From assembly GCA_037349315.1 (NCBI GenBank), contig JBAIAC010000059.1, positions 17,206,501 through 17,270,500 on the forward strand: a stretch of 64,000 nucleotides of DNA, given 5' to 3'. This DNA is from Chelydra serpentina (Eukaryota > Chordata > Testudines > Chelydridae). The notes under the pieces were generated by a model. The model saw only the letters and a list, made by a program, of their open reading frames with translations, had not been told where the DNA came from and ran no database searches. How positions within the stretch are numbered: the stretch's first letter is position 1; every line of letters starts with the position of its first letter. This document shows, piece by piece, positions 37,511-50,362 of the stretch. The translations under genes were made by a program, and so were the position numbers.

Positions 37511-38172
37511 CTAAAAATATTAACACAAATTAGATCTCTTGTAAGAACACACACTAGAGTGCCTCCTCAATAATGAAATTTACTTGATTAGATTAACCAC
37601 AGAGGGGAGTCTGACCATTTGTTTTCATTAAAAACTCCTATGACAATGTTCACAAGAGTAGGATATTAATCCTTGTGTCCTGGCCAAATTCTAAGATGAG
37701 TAAATGCAGTCTGCACACCTGAATTCTCCTTCCAGTTGGATTATAGTACTATCTTTCATTTCCCATCCGTAGTCTGTCACCTTTAAGGACAGTGGGGCCT
37801 GGATCAGCAAAACCCTGTTCTAATGCATGGCCCTTTAAGGAAAAGTGTTCTATGGAAGAATCAGCTGTCAAGCTGGGAATGGAGGCCAGGTGTCTAACAC
37901 TCAGCTCATAGAACAACTCTATGAGCTCTATGGAGCTCAGTCACGGGATGGTTGAAGGGAGTGAGGAATAGCACTCATGAATCTAGAGTCCAGGGAGACT
38001 CCCTGGAGCAGAAACTAAACCTCCATGAGGGTAAGCCAGGAAAGTCTATAAGAATTACAGTGTGTCCCCAGGAAGGAGGGCTGTGGTCACCCTGTCTTAG
38101 GGGCAAAGAAGATTGAGCCTAGGGAGGATAAGAGGCCTGGGAAGAAGAAGCAGGGCAGCTTGTGGCTACAGG

Positions 38173-38358
38173 CAGGGCCAGATTTCCAATTAGACATCGT
38201 AGGCACATGCCTAGGGGTGCCAGAGTTCTAGGGGTGCCCAAAAGTTAAACGTGGGTTAAAAGTTTCATTTTTTAAGGAAAACACAAAGGTCAGCTGTAGG
38301 CAGGAGGGGTGCTGAAGATGCTGTGCCTAACAGCGCAGAAGGTGTAAATCAGGCCTTG
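38173..38358. mobile_element. Short hAT-like MITE
   Basis: 186 bp with ends CAGGGCCAGATTT and AAATCAGGCCTTG (imperfect inverted repeats), flanked by GCTACAGG at 38165-38172 and GCTACGGG at 38359-38366, an 8-bp target duplication with one mismatch. No coding capacity. Not related to the GC-rich hAT copies. Confidence 0.7.
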
Positions 38359-39403
38359 GCTACGGGGAGCAGAAAGACCTTTTATTTAGGGCTCCCAGGG
38401 CCTGGAACCCATTGTAGAAGGTGAGTATGGATTCCCTCTCTGCTGCCACCCAGGTAGAGGGTGCAATGAGCCTTGTTGTTAAGGGGAGGAGGAGAGGACT
38501 AACCAGAGCCCAGGAAGGCTGGAAGTTGAGCTTGGGAAAAGAAGGGTTAGAGATTACTGTGTGCCTGGCACAGATCCATGATGGAAAATTAGTGTTTTCC
38601 TTTGGACTTTTGTGGACTTAGCTGGAGGGCCAACTCACCTCAGAAAATGAAACCATGCTGATGGCCAAGGAAGACACTGAAAACTCAAGAGGGAAACTGT
38701 GGCAGGTTGACTGCAGTGCCATGCTACATTATGGTTGCCTAACATCTCCACTGTGGGTTTTGGTTTTTTTTAAGAAAGTCAAGATAAGTTTTTATTGAAC
38801 TCTAATGCTTCCAGAGGTGTACGGCACAACTTTGAAATTTAGCAGAGGGGTAAGTCCTGAGGTCAAGTAGGTGCCTTTTGATGTGCGCACAAAAATCCAT
38901 TCAGATTTGGCAGAGTTCCAAGATATTGTATATTGCCACCTACAGTTTGTTTTGATCAATAGAGCTTGCCAGAGGCTTGTTGTATCATCCAAGCTTCCAC
39001 TCATGCTGAGCATGCTCTCCAGGGTCTTTCTTCAGCGTGCCACATGGAACGGAACCATCAAACAGGCAGGACACAGACAAAATGAATTTTCCCATTGCTT
39101 TCTCCCAACAAAATTCCCTTTTATCTATGGGAAGGTGCACTGGGCTAGAAGCCAGGAGACGACGAGTTGTAGACATATCTCCTTTTACTAACTGGTGTTA
39201 AGAATTCTATGCCCATCACAACTCTTGTTTGTTGAGCCAAGCCACATATTCCACACTATACCTCTTAGCCTCATTCATTCATACACAACCCTGGCTGCAT
39301 TCACTGAGCATCATCCTGTGCACTGAATCAGGCAGGGGTCTATGGAAATAATATTATGTGGTCATACCATTATATTATAATACATATTTGCAAGGGTGAA
39401 GAA

Positions 39404-39472
39404 TTAAGGTTGCACAAGCAATTTTAATTCTAGCATTTCCTGAGTTTTGATTGTTTGATTTTGCAACCTTAA
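39404..39472. repeat. 69-bp mini-element with inverted ends, copy 2
   Basis: Same ends (TTAAGGTTGCA and TGCAACCTTAA) and the same 69-bp length as the copy at 34450, with a diverged interior (taattctagcatttcctgag). Confidence 0.65.
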
Positions 39473-39488
39473 ATACTTTCTACATTTG

Positions 39489-39512
39489 TGTGTGTACGCG
39501 CGCGTGCGTGTG
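39489..39512. repeat. TG/CG dinucleotide microsatellite
   Basis: Alternating purine-pyrimidine tract tgtgtgtacgcgcgcgtgcg and following tgtgt. Such a tract could adopt Z-DNA, which is inference only. Confidence 0.8.
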
Positions 39513-40329
39513 TAGTATATATTATTAGAGAAAAATCCAAAACAGAACATCGGATCTGAAACTTCTTGAACTTTCACAACCAGATCCAAACCTGAATCTG
39601 AGTTTTTCTACTGACGTTCACCTTTTGTATAGTTAGTGGAGATAACTGCATCTGAATACTGCTTAAGGTTTAATAACGGTTTGGGGTTCAAGTTTGATGG
39701 TTTTAGCTGTTCTGGTGAGACTTCACTCAGTAACAAATGGCAGAAATCTCACAAAATCACCTGTTTGATTTTGGCTTCATCTGAACCATAGCTTGAAAAT
39801 AGACCATGTCCAAGTTTAGAATTAACCCGCAACTAAAACTGTAGAGACAGGAGTTCAGGACTGAAATCCAATCCCTCTCTGAAATCTGAAGGACCTCTGA
39901 TTTCAGGCTAAGATTTCAGCTTCTCTCTAGTATGTAGTTTGGTTTAGGATTCTTCGAGAAAAGGCACTATAAATATTAGATTGCTAGCTCATTTCACAAG
40001 ATGATTTTTTTTTAAAACAGGACAATTCCTAGGATCATACATATTGGAATTATTACTGAAACACTGACTTGTAGTAAAAAAACCTGCTAATTCAGCAATG
40101 AGTTTTGTATGTTACAAACTTTATTCGATAACACATTTAAAATAAACAGGTACTGGCTTCTGTGCTGAAGAATCATAGTACCCTCCTAATTCAGCTATTA
40201 TAAACTAGACAAAAGTGGCTTGATAAAGATAAAAGGCAAATTAGGAAAGGAAATCAAAATAATTTTTCGGAAGGGAAAACAAGATTACCATACTGCCTAC
40301 ATAAATCACTTGCGGTTTCATGGCTACAA

Positions 40330-40424
40330 TGGGCCAGATCCTCAACTGCTGAAAACAGACATAGCTCTATTGACATTAATTGACCTATGCCTATCTAGTC
40401 CAGGTAAGGATCTGGCCCAATATT
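40330..40424. repeat. Old palindromic interspersed repeat
   Basis: gggccagatcctcaactg on the left pairs with ccaggtaaggatctggccc on the right across about 95 bp. Member of the same broad class as the repeat at 20281. Confidence 0.6.
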
Positions 40425-41540
40425 CTTTTTCACTTTCCGGGCAAGCCTGTTACATACTTCTGCCACGCACTGTTAAACAGCTGCAACCAGAATGGGTGAA
40501 GTAATACATAATATAAATTTATATTTGCAAAGTGCCTCTCATAGCAAAATATTCTAAAGTGCTTTACAAGCCATTCACATAGACTAATACTGAGGTGCAG
40601 CTAATTCTGGGGTGGAGGGAGAGAAACAGGCAGGTAACTAGCCCCTGGCATACTCCAGGAAATTGAGGGAAAGGGACATTTTAGCCAAGGACACAAAGGC
40701 GAAATTCTTATAAAGTAGTACCCTGGGACCATTAATAGCAATTCCTTAAGAAGAAGAAACCCCCTTTTGCCTGTAAGAACAACCATGCAAACTGGGTAGC
40801 TGGATACACAAATGGGTATTTGCAGACACGATTACTTGAATGTGGGTGTGTGCACATTAGCATAATGCAAGTTTAGGAGGGCCTCTGGCTCTTTGGAAAT
40901 TTGGTCCTTATGCTTGAGGCAAAGCAAATAGGACCTCATTTTTTCAGGTTTCATCCAACACACTCAAATCATATAAACCAAGTGGAACTCAATTTTATCT
41001 GCCTACTACAGTTCAGTCTACCTACCAGGTATTTATTTTAATTATACTGTATATACACAGTTGTGTTTGTATAAGAACATATATTATTTGAGATCACTTG
41101 ACATGAAATACTACTGTATATAAACACAATGTGTTATTACCAGAGGGGCAGATTGAGCTATAAGAATAATATTTGAGAGCAGCACAGTATTTTACCATTG
41201 CAAGGGCAAGTGCTTTACCTTCCCATTGCTCATTATTTTACAGTGTCCTCCATTCAATTACTGGTTGATGGAAGTGAGTTGTGTCACTGCTGTGTCCCTC
41301 AAAACTCTCATGTCCATCAAAATCAAGCCAGTGAATTGCAGCAAAGTAAACTACAGATATAAATGTTTCTATCTGGAAAATCCCAATGTTAATTTAAAAA
41401 GCAAAACTTTAAGATCAAGCAATATCCTGTAATACAAACACAATTTATAGCCTTTGAAGAATGAGCAAATTCCATTTAATCTACCAAGCAAATGTATTCG
41501 CTGAATGACCAAAATGGGAAAGAAAACCAGGGTTACTTAC

Positions 41541-41669
41541 CGATACCATTACTGATTTCTTTGGTTTTGGACTAGGTGACATCAAATGATAATTTTTGGC
41601 AGGTTTTCTTATGTATATTTTCCACGTAGAAGAGTCTGGGTTTTCTGCTGCATAGCACCTCCATGCAGT
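41541..41669 (-). CDS. KCNQ1: KCNQ1 exon 9: rest of helix A and start of the A-B linker
   Basis: 129 nt, 43 codons. It begins [19 protein letters not shown], completing the IQ calmodulin site, and ends in a Ser/Pro/Lys stretch, [14 protein letters not shown]. The helical part is essentially invariant. The linker after IRK differs from human (PAKNYHLM where human has APRSHTLL), as expected for a flexible segment. Acceptor is attttag and donor is gtaagt. Confidence 0.97.
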
Positions 41670-41944
41670 CTAAAATAAATGTTAGCAGTACAATTATTAC
41701 AATAAATTCATTATTAGAGCTTCTAAAATGTGATTTTCCTGAAAGTTAAAGAAAGTTAATTAGAAATTATTGATGTGTTCAGGTTCCTTCAGAAATGAAG
41801 GATAATTTATCATTTAGCGTTATGGAAAATCCTCATTTAGTAAATTCAATCCATATCTAATTTGAAATTGTTTGATAAAACAAAAAAGGGGGAGAAATGT
41901 TCTTTATTTAACCAGATCTTTTATTTGCAATAAGCAGGGTCAGG

Positions 41945-42110
41945 GAAGGATGGCGGAATGAAGAGGGAAGGATGGCATGGTAGGAAGCCTTCTGGGGTGG
42001 GACTCAAGAGACCTCAGTTGAATTCCCTGCTCTGCATGGTCTCCCTGAGTGACTTTGGTTGGGTACATCACTTAACCTATCTGTAAAATGGGACTTCCTG
42101 GTCTGCCTGA
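41945..42110 (+). repeat. MIR-like SINE fragment
   Basis: ggcatggtaggaagccttct, then cagttgaattccctgctctg and cacttaacctatctgtaaaa follow the order of the MIR core and 3' region in the plus direction. Confidence 0.6.
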
Positions 42111-42644
42111 CCTCCCAGGAAGTCAACTCCTTGAGAAGCTGGCCCCCCAACAGTCCCCACTTGGCAAGGTTCTTGGAAGATGGAGCTCCTAATCTCCATG
42201 GCAACCTACCTGGTAGGCTGCCCAGGCTCCCCAGGCGAGCTGGGTTCCTGGGAGCCCAGAGTGCTCAGACCAGAAATTTTTGAAAAATTCCATTTAAGTT
42301 CCTCTAAATTGGAATTTTTTGAAAGTGTTCGTTCCATGGAAAATTTTGCATAACTGACCTTTTGTTTGGATTTGTATCAGGTTTTGGTTTGTTCATTTGT
42401 TTTTTTATTGAAAATGCAAAATTTTCTGTAGGATAGAAATTTTGGTAACTGCACAACTCTAATTTGTAGTTGCTGCAAGATGAAATGAGAGTACTGGTGA
42501 TCAGCTCTAACAACTCTTGTATCAAACAGCAAACCATCACAGGATATTTCTCTGCAAGAAATTTAAAACAGCTGATCAGAACTGTTTGCACTGTCAAACA
42601 GTGGAGAATATTTCCAATTGCTCTGGCCATGATTTTCCCTTTAA

Positions 42645-42745
42645 GGATGGGATTTTCAGAGTCACCTAGGAGATCTGGATTCCCAATTAATTTTTAATGG
42701 GAATTTGGTGTCCAATTCCTTCAGGTGGCTTTGAAAAAAAACTCC
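42645..42745. repeat. Old palindromic interspersed repeat
   Basis: gattttcagagtcacctagg and ccttcaggtggctttgaaaa form imperfect arms around a central attaatttttaatggga. Same broad class as the repeat at 20281. Confidence 0.5.
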
Positions 42746-42804
42746 ACTCAGCCTGAAATAAAGGGGAGAAAATAAATGCATTTAAAATATAGCAGTCCAG
42801 GTAC

Positions 42805-42900
42805 CTGAATGAGAGACGCAGCGGCTGGGATTTGACGGTTAAAGTGTTTTTGTCTTTGTTTCTGTTGTACCTTCAGGGCAAAGCCTGAACCGAGAATTCC
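42805..42900 (-). CDS. KCNQ1: KCNQ1 exon 8: end of S6 and calmodulin-binding helix A start
   Basis: 96 nt, 32 codons. It reads [17 protein letters not shown] followed by [15 protein letters not shown], with no difference from my memory of human. It finishes S6 and forms the start of cytoplasmic helix A, including the first half of the IQ-type calmodulin-binding motif (AAASLIQ, continued by TAWRCYA in exon 9). Acceptor is cccttag and donor is gtacct. Confidence 0.97.
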
Positions 42901-44334
42901 CTAAGGGAAGAAAGAAAATAAAGATCTAACGTTTAGAAAAAAAATATTTCAACACTCTGGCCAAATTACATCATATTAATAAAGTTTTATTCGGCATCAT
43001 AAACAACTTAGCTAATTATTCAGGGGAAATGACTTAATATGCAGTAGTTTTCAGTCTCGGTTAGTATTTCTTGGAACTTAAAATTTTAGTTATTTTGTGG
43101 CCTGATCCAAAGCCCATACAAGTTAATGGGACTCTTTCGGCTTTGGATCAACCCTGTAGTGAATAAGTGTAGATGGTATTTCACAGTCTGAAAACCACAT
43201 AAATGCTTGTGCAGACGAAGAGTCAAATCTGAAAGAGTGTCTTTACCCTGATTTGTCTACCTCTTCAGTGTGATGAGAAGTCCATGTATTATTAAGTCAT
43301 AAGCAATCCTTTTTGGATTAATCTATAGTAGGAAAATTGGGCCCTATGAATCGCCACCAGTGGTAGCAATATTGGAAGCTGAAGTGTTTTCAGGACTTAG
43401 GTGAGTTTACCGCCATGTCATCTGACCAGACTCAAGAGCAATTAATATATGAGGTCTAGTAAACCTTTCCAAAAGTAAGCATAGTCCAGTTCACTTGTTT
43501 AGTTATCACCTCCTCTGTGGAGACATTTAATGTAAGGTTTAACAACACAGTGGTAAAAACAACTGAGACCTATTTACACTATGGCTTCTACCACTGTTAC
43601 ACCTGGAACTGCACCACTAGAGAATAGTGGGTTCTAATTATACTAGTGTAGGCAAGACAACAGGGCAGCTGGCAACCTTGGCTTTACTGTACTGAACTCT
43701 GCCGCTCATCAAATGTTCCAGTTAGAAGTTAATAGGAAATGAATTTTGTTCTCTCTGAAATACATTTAACAGAAGTCACAGAGGCGATGACAATTAAACA
43801 AGTGAACCATGCTATATTTAGTTTTGGAATTATTAAGGGTTTGCACTAGACCCAAAGACCCATTCCAGTTGCGTTTAGCTGCATTAGTATTTCTTTTTGA
43901 CCATGCTCCTAGGACAAGGTAGAAGCATACAAGGCTTATTATAAACCAACTATTATTACTGGGAGGACAACTCCTAACTTTTGTTAGTTGTCCTATGCAA
44001 AAAACAGATTAATTATTTCTCCTTTGTATCAAAATAACACTGAAAATAAGTTTATTTTACAGCTATAACTAACTGGGAAATCTGGCAGGCAAGTTATAAG
44101 CATGTTTGTGGAGATAAAGGCATCAGAATAATTACTTTAAAACCATCTCTGAAGACATTAGATTCAAAAAAATTCAGGATCAAAGAAATAGCTTTATAAG
44201 TCATTTTATTTATCAAAGATCAATTCTGAGTAGTAGAAAGGGGGTGAAGATAAAAATGGAAAAGAACAGACAAAAACAATGCAAGTTTATACTTAAGACA
44301 CTTTTATGCATATTCTAATAAAGGTTTAAATCTG

Positions 44335-44450
44335 CTGATTCAGCAAAGCACATGCTTAAATTCATCCCTATTCAGCAGAGTATTTAAACCGATTGCCATC
44401 AATTCCACTTAAGCACATGCTGAAATGCTTTTGATGTATCGGGGCTTTAA
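44335..44450. repeat. Old palindromic interspersed repeat
   Basis: gattcagcaaagcacatgct near the left and agcacatgctgaaatgcttt near the right are imperfect inverted arms. The aagcacatgct module also appears near 51340-51400. Confidence 0.55.
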
Positions 44451-44758
44451 AAAACTAAAACATCAGCATTAGTGCGCTCACAAAAATAATTGCCCTGTGA
44501 ATTTAATGTATTGTCCAACTCTAAAACCTGAAGAGAAAGGTATTCTCATTTAAACTTTCATTTTCAGGCTAAAAACCTGTTTCAAAGAGAACTCTAGCAA
44601 ATGTAGACTGCACCAAATAGAACACCATATAAAATTCATAAGGAAGCACAAAAATTCTTTTTAGCTACTTTTGATATTTTAAAAAAATGTTGGCAAGTTG
44701 AAAATATTATTCATAAAAGATGCCATGGTCCATTAATTCATTTAAGAACAAACTGTTA

Positions 44759-44908
<150 letters not shown>

Positions 44909-45206
44909 TTACAGAAAATATTAACAGCCTTCATTCATTTTTTTAACATGCATATTCAGTTTCTTACAATCAGAGATGCAAAATTATGCACAAGTCTATT
45001 TTTCGCACAAAGTATTTATTTATATTAATAACTATAATATGTTGCCATTAAATGTGATCGAAAGTTTTTTCATACATAAAAAATGTAAGAAAGTACACTT
45101 TTTAAAAAAATTAAAATTTCTGCAAAACCATTTTGGTTTCATTTGAAAATTTTGATTAAAAAATATGGATGGAAACTTGATGAGAGTTTAGTCTGTTCTT
45201 TAGTTT

Positions 45207-45223
45207 TCTCTCTCTCTCTCTCT
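45207..45223. repeat. TC microsatellite
   Basis: Eight to nine TC units within a T-rich region. Confidence 0.85.
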
Positions 45224-46084
45224 GCTATTTCTTGGTGTGTGTTTGCTGTTTCGGGGCAGTTTTCATTTTCAAGGCTTTTTGTTTTGTTTTTTGGGGGGAA
45301 GGGAAGAAAGGTTGCATTGCCATGTTTAATTGATTAGCTGAGTCACACGTCGTAGGATTTTTCAAAACTGAAGCTCTTCATTTGTGAAAATTCTTGTTTT
45401 TGGAAAAAAGTCTATAATCAGAAAATGCCAAAGAAAATTTTGAATGCAAAAGCCCAGTCAGCTTGGACAGACAATGGAACAGAAACACTTCTAACACTGT
45501 CCAACTTCCAATGGCATTTTTTCGCTCCATTTCTTCAACCAAATGTACTAATTTTTTTCTATCTAGGTGTTTATATAAAACCTGTCTAGGGCATTTTTCA
45601 GTGTTATAAATATTTGAAACAAATATTTGTTACTCTTAAATAAAGCATATTTTCAAATTAAGGTCATAATCCTGAGGCTTGTCACACACAGGATATGCAA
45701 AGCTCATTGAAAACAATACGGCTTCATGAGGCTGCAGCTGTCTACCCACACGCAACAAGTTGCAGGATTGGGTTCTAAACTGCTTCTAATATTTTCATTG
45801 GGCTTTGACAGGATCTCTCAATAAGCTTGTCCTCCAGCCATTCCTAGCTCATGGGTTCTTATTTTAATATATACTAACAGAGTTGTATATAGAAGCGGTG
45901 GAGTGCCCTGAAAGATTCAGATGGTCATTCCAACCTATATCTATGGTGGTTGTGATATCAACCTGGTTGAGAAACTGGGATGTCTGATGCTCAGATTTCT
46001 TTATCTCTAAGGGAGACTATGTTTCAGCATTTATAAAATGACATTGCTATTTATTATATATTTTTAGTCAGGAAGACCCCCTTA

Positions 46085-46260
46085 TTTTGGGCAGAGAAAG
46101 CAACTGGAAGTCATTAGACATTGGTCCTACTCCCATCTTTCCCACTGATTATCTGTGTGACCTTAAGGAAGTCAATTTACCTCTTTGTGCCTGCTTCCTC
46201 ATTCACAGAAGAATGAAAAGAGTACAGGAAATTGAATTACAACAAAGTACATGTTAACAT
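46085..46260 (+). repeat. MIR-like SINE fragment
   Basis: gattatctgtgtgaccttaa, then gtcaatttacctctttgtgc and ctgcttcctcattcacag match the MIR core and 3' region in order. Confidence 0.7.
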
Positions 46261-47997
46261 GTTGCAAAGTACAAGCATTAATTTAAGTTATCATGACTTG
46301 GAAAAACTTTACAGTACATGAAATTGCTGGGCCATGGGCTTGCTGCCCAAGTCTCACTCTTCCTTCAGGAAACACTGCCAGCCCAGTTCTGCTCAAGACT
46401 GAATTGCTGATTTTATTTACATGCAGGAGATGTTTGTTAAGACTACTTCATGGCTCTTACATCTAAAGGACACATGCAGTGAATTTGTACAATAACACAA
46501 GGTAATTATGAAATATATTAGCACATAGTATTGAGCTAAGCAGCAAGGACCAAACTGGAGCAATTTCTGTACAGCAACAAATCCCTAAAACACAGCCTAA
46601 TTCACATAGTACACCAGTACTAACGACAAACAACACGTAACACAGAGGAAACACCTGGAAGTTAGGGTTTCACAACACTGATGTGAAGATTACCACAATA
46701 CTGATGTAGCATAGTGAGGCTTATTAAGTCTGCACCAAGTCATTATTTACAGGAAGCCGAGGCTTTCTCCTGTGCACTGCAGAAATAATGGAATCTAATA
46801 CAACAATAGCAGTGCAGTAGGCGTAAATTCAGCCTCCAAGAGCAATTAAAATTCTCACTTATTTTACTATACATTATGAGATCTGCCCAAAGTAGGCAAA
46901 AGTCCACAGCAGATACTAAAGAGGCAGATAACATTACATGTTGAAAGTACTGCAGAGTGATGTAATTTTTTCTTTCCTTGCAGTCCATATATTAAAGATG
47001 TACATTATAGCACCCAATCTATCCCCTAGAAATTCCTACTTCCACCCCCAAATACGTACATGTCCATTGCATCCTTTCAGGAAGAAGGATATGAGTTATG
47101 TTCTCCAGATGAAAGTTAAGTGTTGTGCACTACTGGACACTAGAATTCTGAAACACGGTAAGACCCTTGGTTTGCTTTCCTGATCATTGCTGTTGTATAC
47201 ATATTCCAGTGCACTTTTTGAAGCATTTTCTTTTGAAAAGCTACATCTTTTCCAGGCAGTCACCAGTTCAGTCTCATAACACCCCTCTGAGGTGGGTAAG
47301 GGATGTATATATATGAATCACTATCTACCATGAGAATGTGTCTATCACTGGTGCAGACTGCAGCAGCTGTTCAAAAGTATACAGAAACACTTCCCACAGG
47401 TTAGGGTGGGAAGTCAAAAAGAATAACATATCCAACTGAAATGGCAGGAGACAGAAGTTATTTGCTTCAAATTAAATTCGGTCAGGATGCTCGAATTAGC
47501 ATCTCTCCTCTCATTAAAAGTACCATGATTTTATGTCTCTTCCAAAAGACAGCACCTCAGTGTACCCTAATATCAAACTCGGCATGAATTCAGAGCTGAC
47601 TCAGAGGAAAGTGGATCACCTTATCAATTATCTACATCACTTCATTCAAAACCTAGCTGGTTCTTTGTAGGTCTCCTATCCAAATAGCGACCAAGTCTCA
47701 AACTACTTAGCTTGGGAGATCCGACAGCACAAAGAGGTATGCTAGAGTCTGAATGCTGGAAACCAGATAAAAGCTTTGGGCTTGTCTGTGCATGCACCAA
47801 AGTTATTTTCTCTGCGCTGTGAAAGAGAGGCTGGTACAAGGTTTAACCAATTTACCTTCAACAGTCACAGAGCTTAAGAGAGAGACCTGATTTTTTTCCT
47901 TATTATTTGTTATGAAAGACATCACATAAAAGTAAGTTGTATTGTACTGTATTAATGACGATGTGGGGAAAGATTCAGGGTATTTTTTTGTTTGTTT

Positions 47998-48013
47998 CCC
48001 CCCCCCCCCCCCC
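47998..48013. repeat. 16-C homopolymer run
   Basis: Sixteen consecutive C in intron 6, after a T-rich stretch. Length uncertain for the same reason. Confidence 0.85.
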
Positions 48014-48192
48014 AGAATATAGGGTGACTAACCTAAAGGAAATTAATCTTGACAAAGATTTTAAAACCTCCCAGCAGGTTTCAGATTTATAAATCCATAG
48101 TCTTTAGAAGAAAATTTTGCAAAAATGCATTGATGATTTATTGCTTGCAGTGTTATGATTATTTTTATTCATAAGTAAATGGCTTGATTCTA

Positions 48193-48208
48193 ACACACAC
48201 ACACACAC
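48193..48208. repeat. AC microsatellite
   Basis: Eight perfect AC units. Confidence 0.9.
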
Positions 48209-48943
48209 GCAAATTATCTTATGGCTGTGCACACACACAGGCAGTAAAACTCACAGGGAATACAGGCAGCTTTGTATTCAAGCCTGATAATTAATCCATT
48301 GTTCCTTGTTTATATTTTATAATACACAGATATTTACTTTCATTGTTTGAGAGACTGTAGCATGCCAACTTGTGCTTACTAATCAAATAAATGGGAAACA
48401 GTGGGATATCTGCTGACTACCATTAATCAGGGTATATGCACAAAGTCAACAGCTAGGACCATATACTGGATTTGAATTCTGCAGTATTGAATTTGAGCAC
48501 ATGATTCTTGAAATCTACAAGTAATAGAGAGTTTCTATTACATAACTTTGATAATTTTGTGCAAAGCCCAGTTTCTGCATAAAAGATCTGCGAATAACTA
48601 CATTTAATATCTCTTTGGCATGGTTCTACTGGCATGACCTACGAACAGAAAGTAAAGCAGCCAATGCTAGTACTATCTTCCAGATCTCATCTGCACGATC
48701 AAAGGAAATGTTTGAGAAAAAGTTTGCTACATATGAAGAGATTCTGATAATAATTTGTGAAGGGTGTGAGGAAAATTCTACAGATAATTTCTTCCATTCC
48801 ACATTTTTACTATACTATACTTAAGGATGTAACAATATTTATAGTGAAAAGAAAAAGCACTATATAAATGACTCAGAGTTAAGAGAAACAAGAAAAAAGG
48901 GCAATTTTACTTATGCAAGATAGTCAAGTATCATATAGTCATA

Positions 48944-49245
48944 GGGTACGTCTATACTACCCGCCAAATCGGCGGGTAGTAATCGATCTATTGGGGATCA
49001 ATTTATTGTGTCTCATCTAGACGCGATAAATCGATCACAGAAGCGCTCCCCGTCGACTCCGGAACTCCTGCTCGGTGAGAGGAGGAAGCGCAGTCGATGG
49101 GGGAACGAGCCCGCGCTGCGTGGACCCAATGTAAGTAAAATTAATTTCAGTCTAGGAAACGTCGACTTCAGCTACGCTATTCTTGTAGCTGAAGTTGCGT
49201 ATCCTAGATCGATCCCCTCCCGCCCCCGCCAGTGTAGACCAGCCC
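48944..49245. mobile_element. Harbinger-type MITE, copy 1
   Basis: 302 bp with ends GGGTACGTCTATACT and AGTGTAGACCAGCCC, flanked on both sides by ATA. It contains the palindromic modules gcgataaatcgatc and ttcagctacgctattcttgtagctgaa. It shares its plan and much sequence with the copy at 52262. It abuts the CR1 tail at 49246 and probably inserted into it. CpG-rich against an AT-rich background. No coding capacity. Confidence 0.8.
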
Positions 49246-50362
49246 ATAGATTCATGGATTCCCAGGGCCGAAGGCACCATTGTGATCAACTAATCTGATC
49301 TGTATAACACGGGTCACAGAACTTCTCCAAAATAATTCCTAGAGTAGATCTTTAAGAAAAACATCCATTCTTGATTTAAAAATGGTCTCTGATGGAGAAT
49401 CCACCATAACACTAGGTAAATTGTTCCAATGGTTAACAACCTCATTGTTGAAAATTTACACCTTATTTCCAGCCTGTATTTGTCTCGCTTCAGCTTCCAG
49501 CCACTGGATCGTATCATACCTTTTCTCTGCTAGACTGAAGAGCCCATTATTAAATATTTGTTCCCCATGTAGATATTTACAGATGGCAATCTAGTCACCC
49601 CTTAACCTTCATGTTGTTAAGGTAAATAGATTGATCTCCTTGAATCTATCAGTATAAAGCATTTTTTCTAATCCTTTAACCATTCTTGTGGCTCTTCTCT
49701 GAACCCTCTCCAATTTATCAACATCCTTCATGAATTGTGGGAGCCAGAATTGGACATGGTATCCCAGTAGCAGTCTTACCAGTGCCAAAGAGATAAAATA
49801 ACCTTTCTACTGCTATTCAAGATTGCCCTGTTTATGCATCCCAGGATAGCATTAGCCCTTTTGGCCAGTGCATCACACTGAGAGCTCATGTTATTATCCA
49901 ATTCCCAAAGCTTTTTTCAGAGTCACTGCTTCTCAGGATAGAGCACCCAACATGTACGGTCTACATTTTTTGTTCCTAGATGTATACATTTACATTTAAT
50001 CCTATTAAAATGCATAGTGTATGCTTGTGCCCAGTGTACCAGGTGATTCAGATCGCTTTGTATCAGTGAAATGCCCTCTTCATTATTTACCATTCTCCCA
50101 ATTTGTGTGTCATCTGGAAACTTTATCGGTGATGAATTTGTTTTCTTCTAGGTCATTGATAAAAATGTTAAATAACATAGAGACAAGGATTGAACCCTAC
50201 CAGACCCCATTAGAACCCACTCATTGGTGATTTCACATTTACAGTTGCATTTTGAGACCTATCAGTTAGCCAGCTTTTAATCCATTTAATATGGGACAAG
50301 TTAATTTTATCTCATTCTAGCTTTTAATCAAAATGGCACCAAGTCAAATGCCTTACAGAAGG
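49246..50362 (-). pseudogene. CR1 LINE fragment, minus strand
   Basis: The tail catagattcatggattcccagg is at the left, followed through 50362 by reverse-complement CR1 3' UTR and reverse transcriptase C-terminal sequence (for example ctctgaaccctctccaattt, the reverse of a KLERVQR-like segment). The right end accaagtcaaatgccttaca corresponds to the KAFD-region of the reverse transcriptase. Heavily mutated; no long reading frame remains. Confidence 0.85.

Noticed and set aside
48944..49298. Open frame at 49008-49298 as a small gene
   Set aside because: It crosses from the MITE into the CR1 tail and carries no domain.
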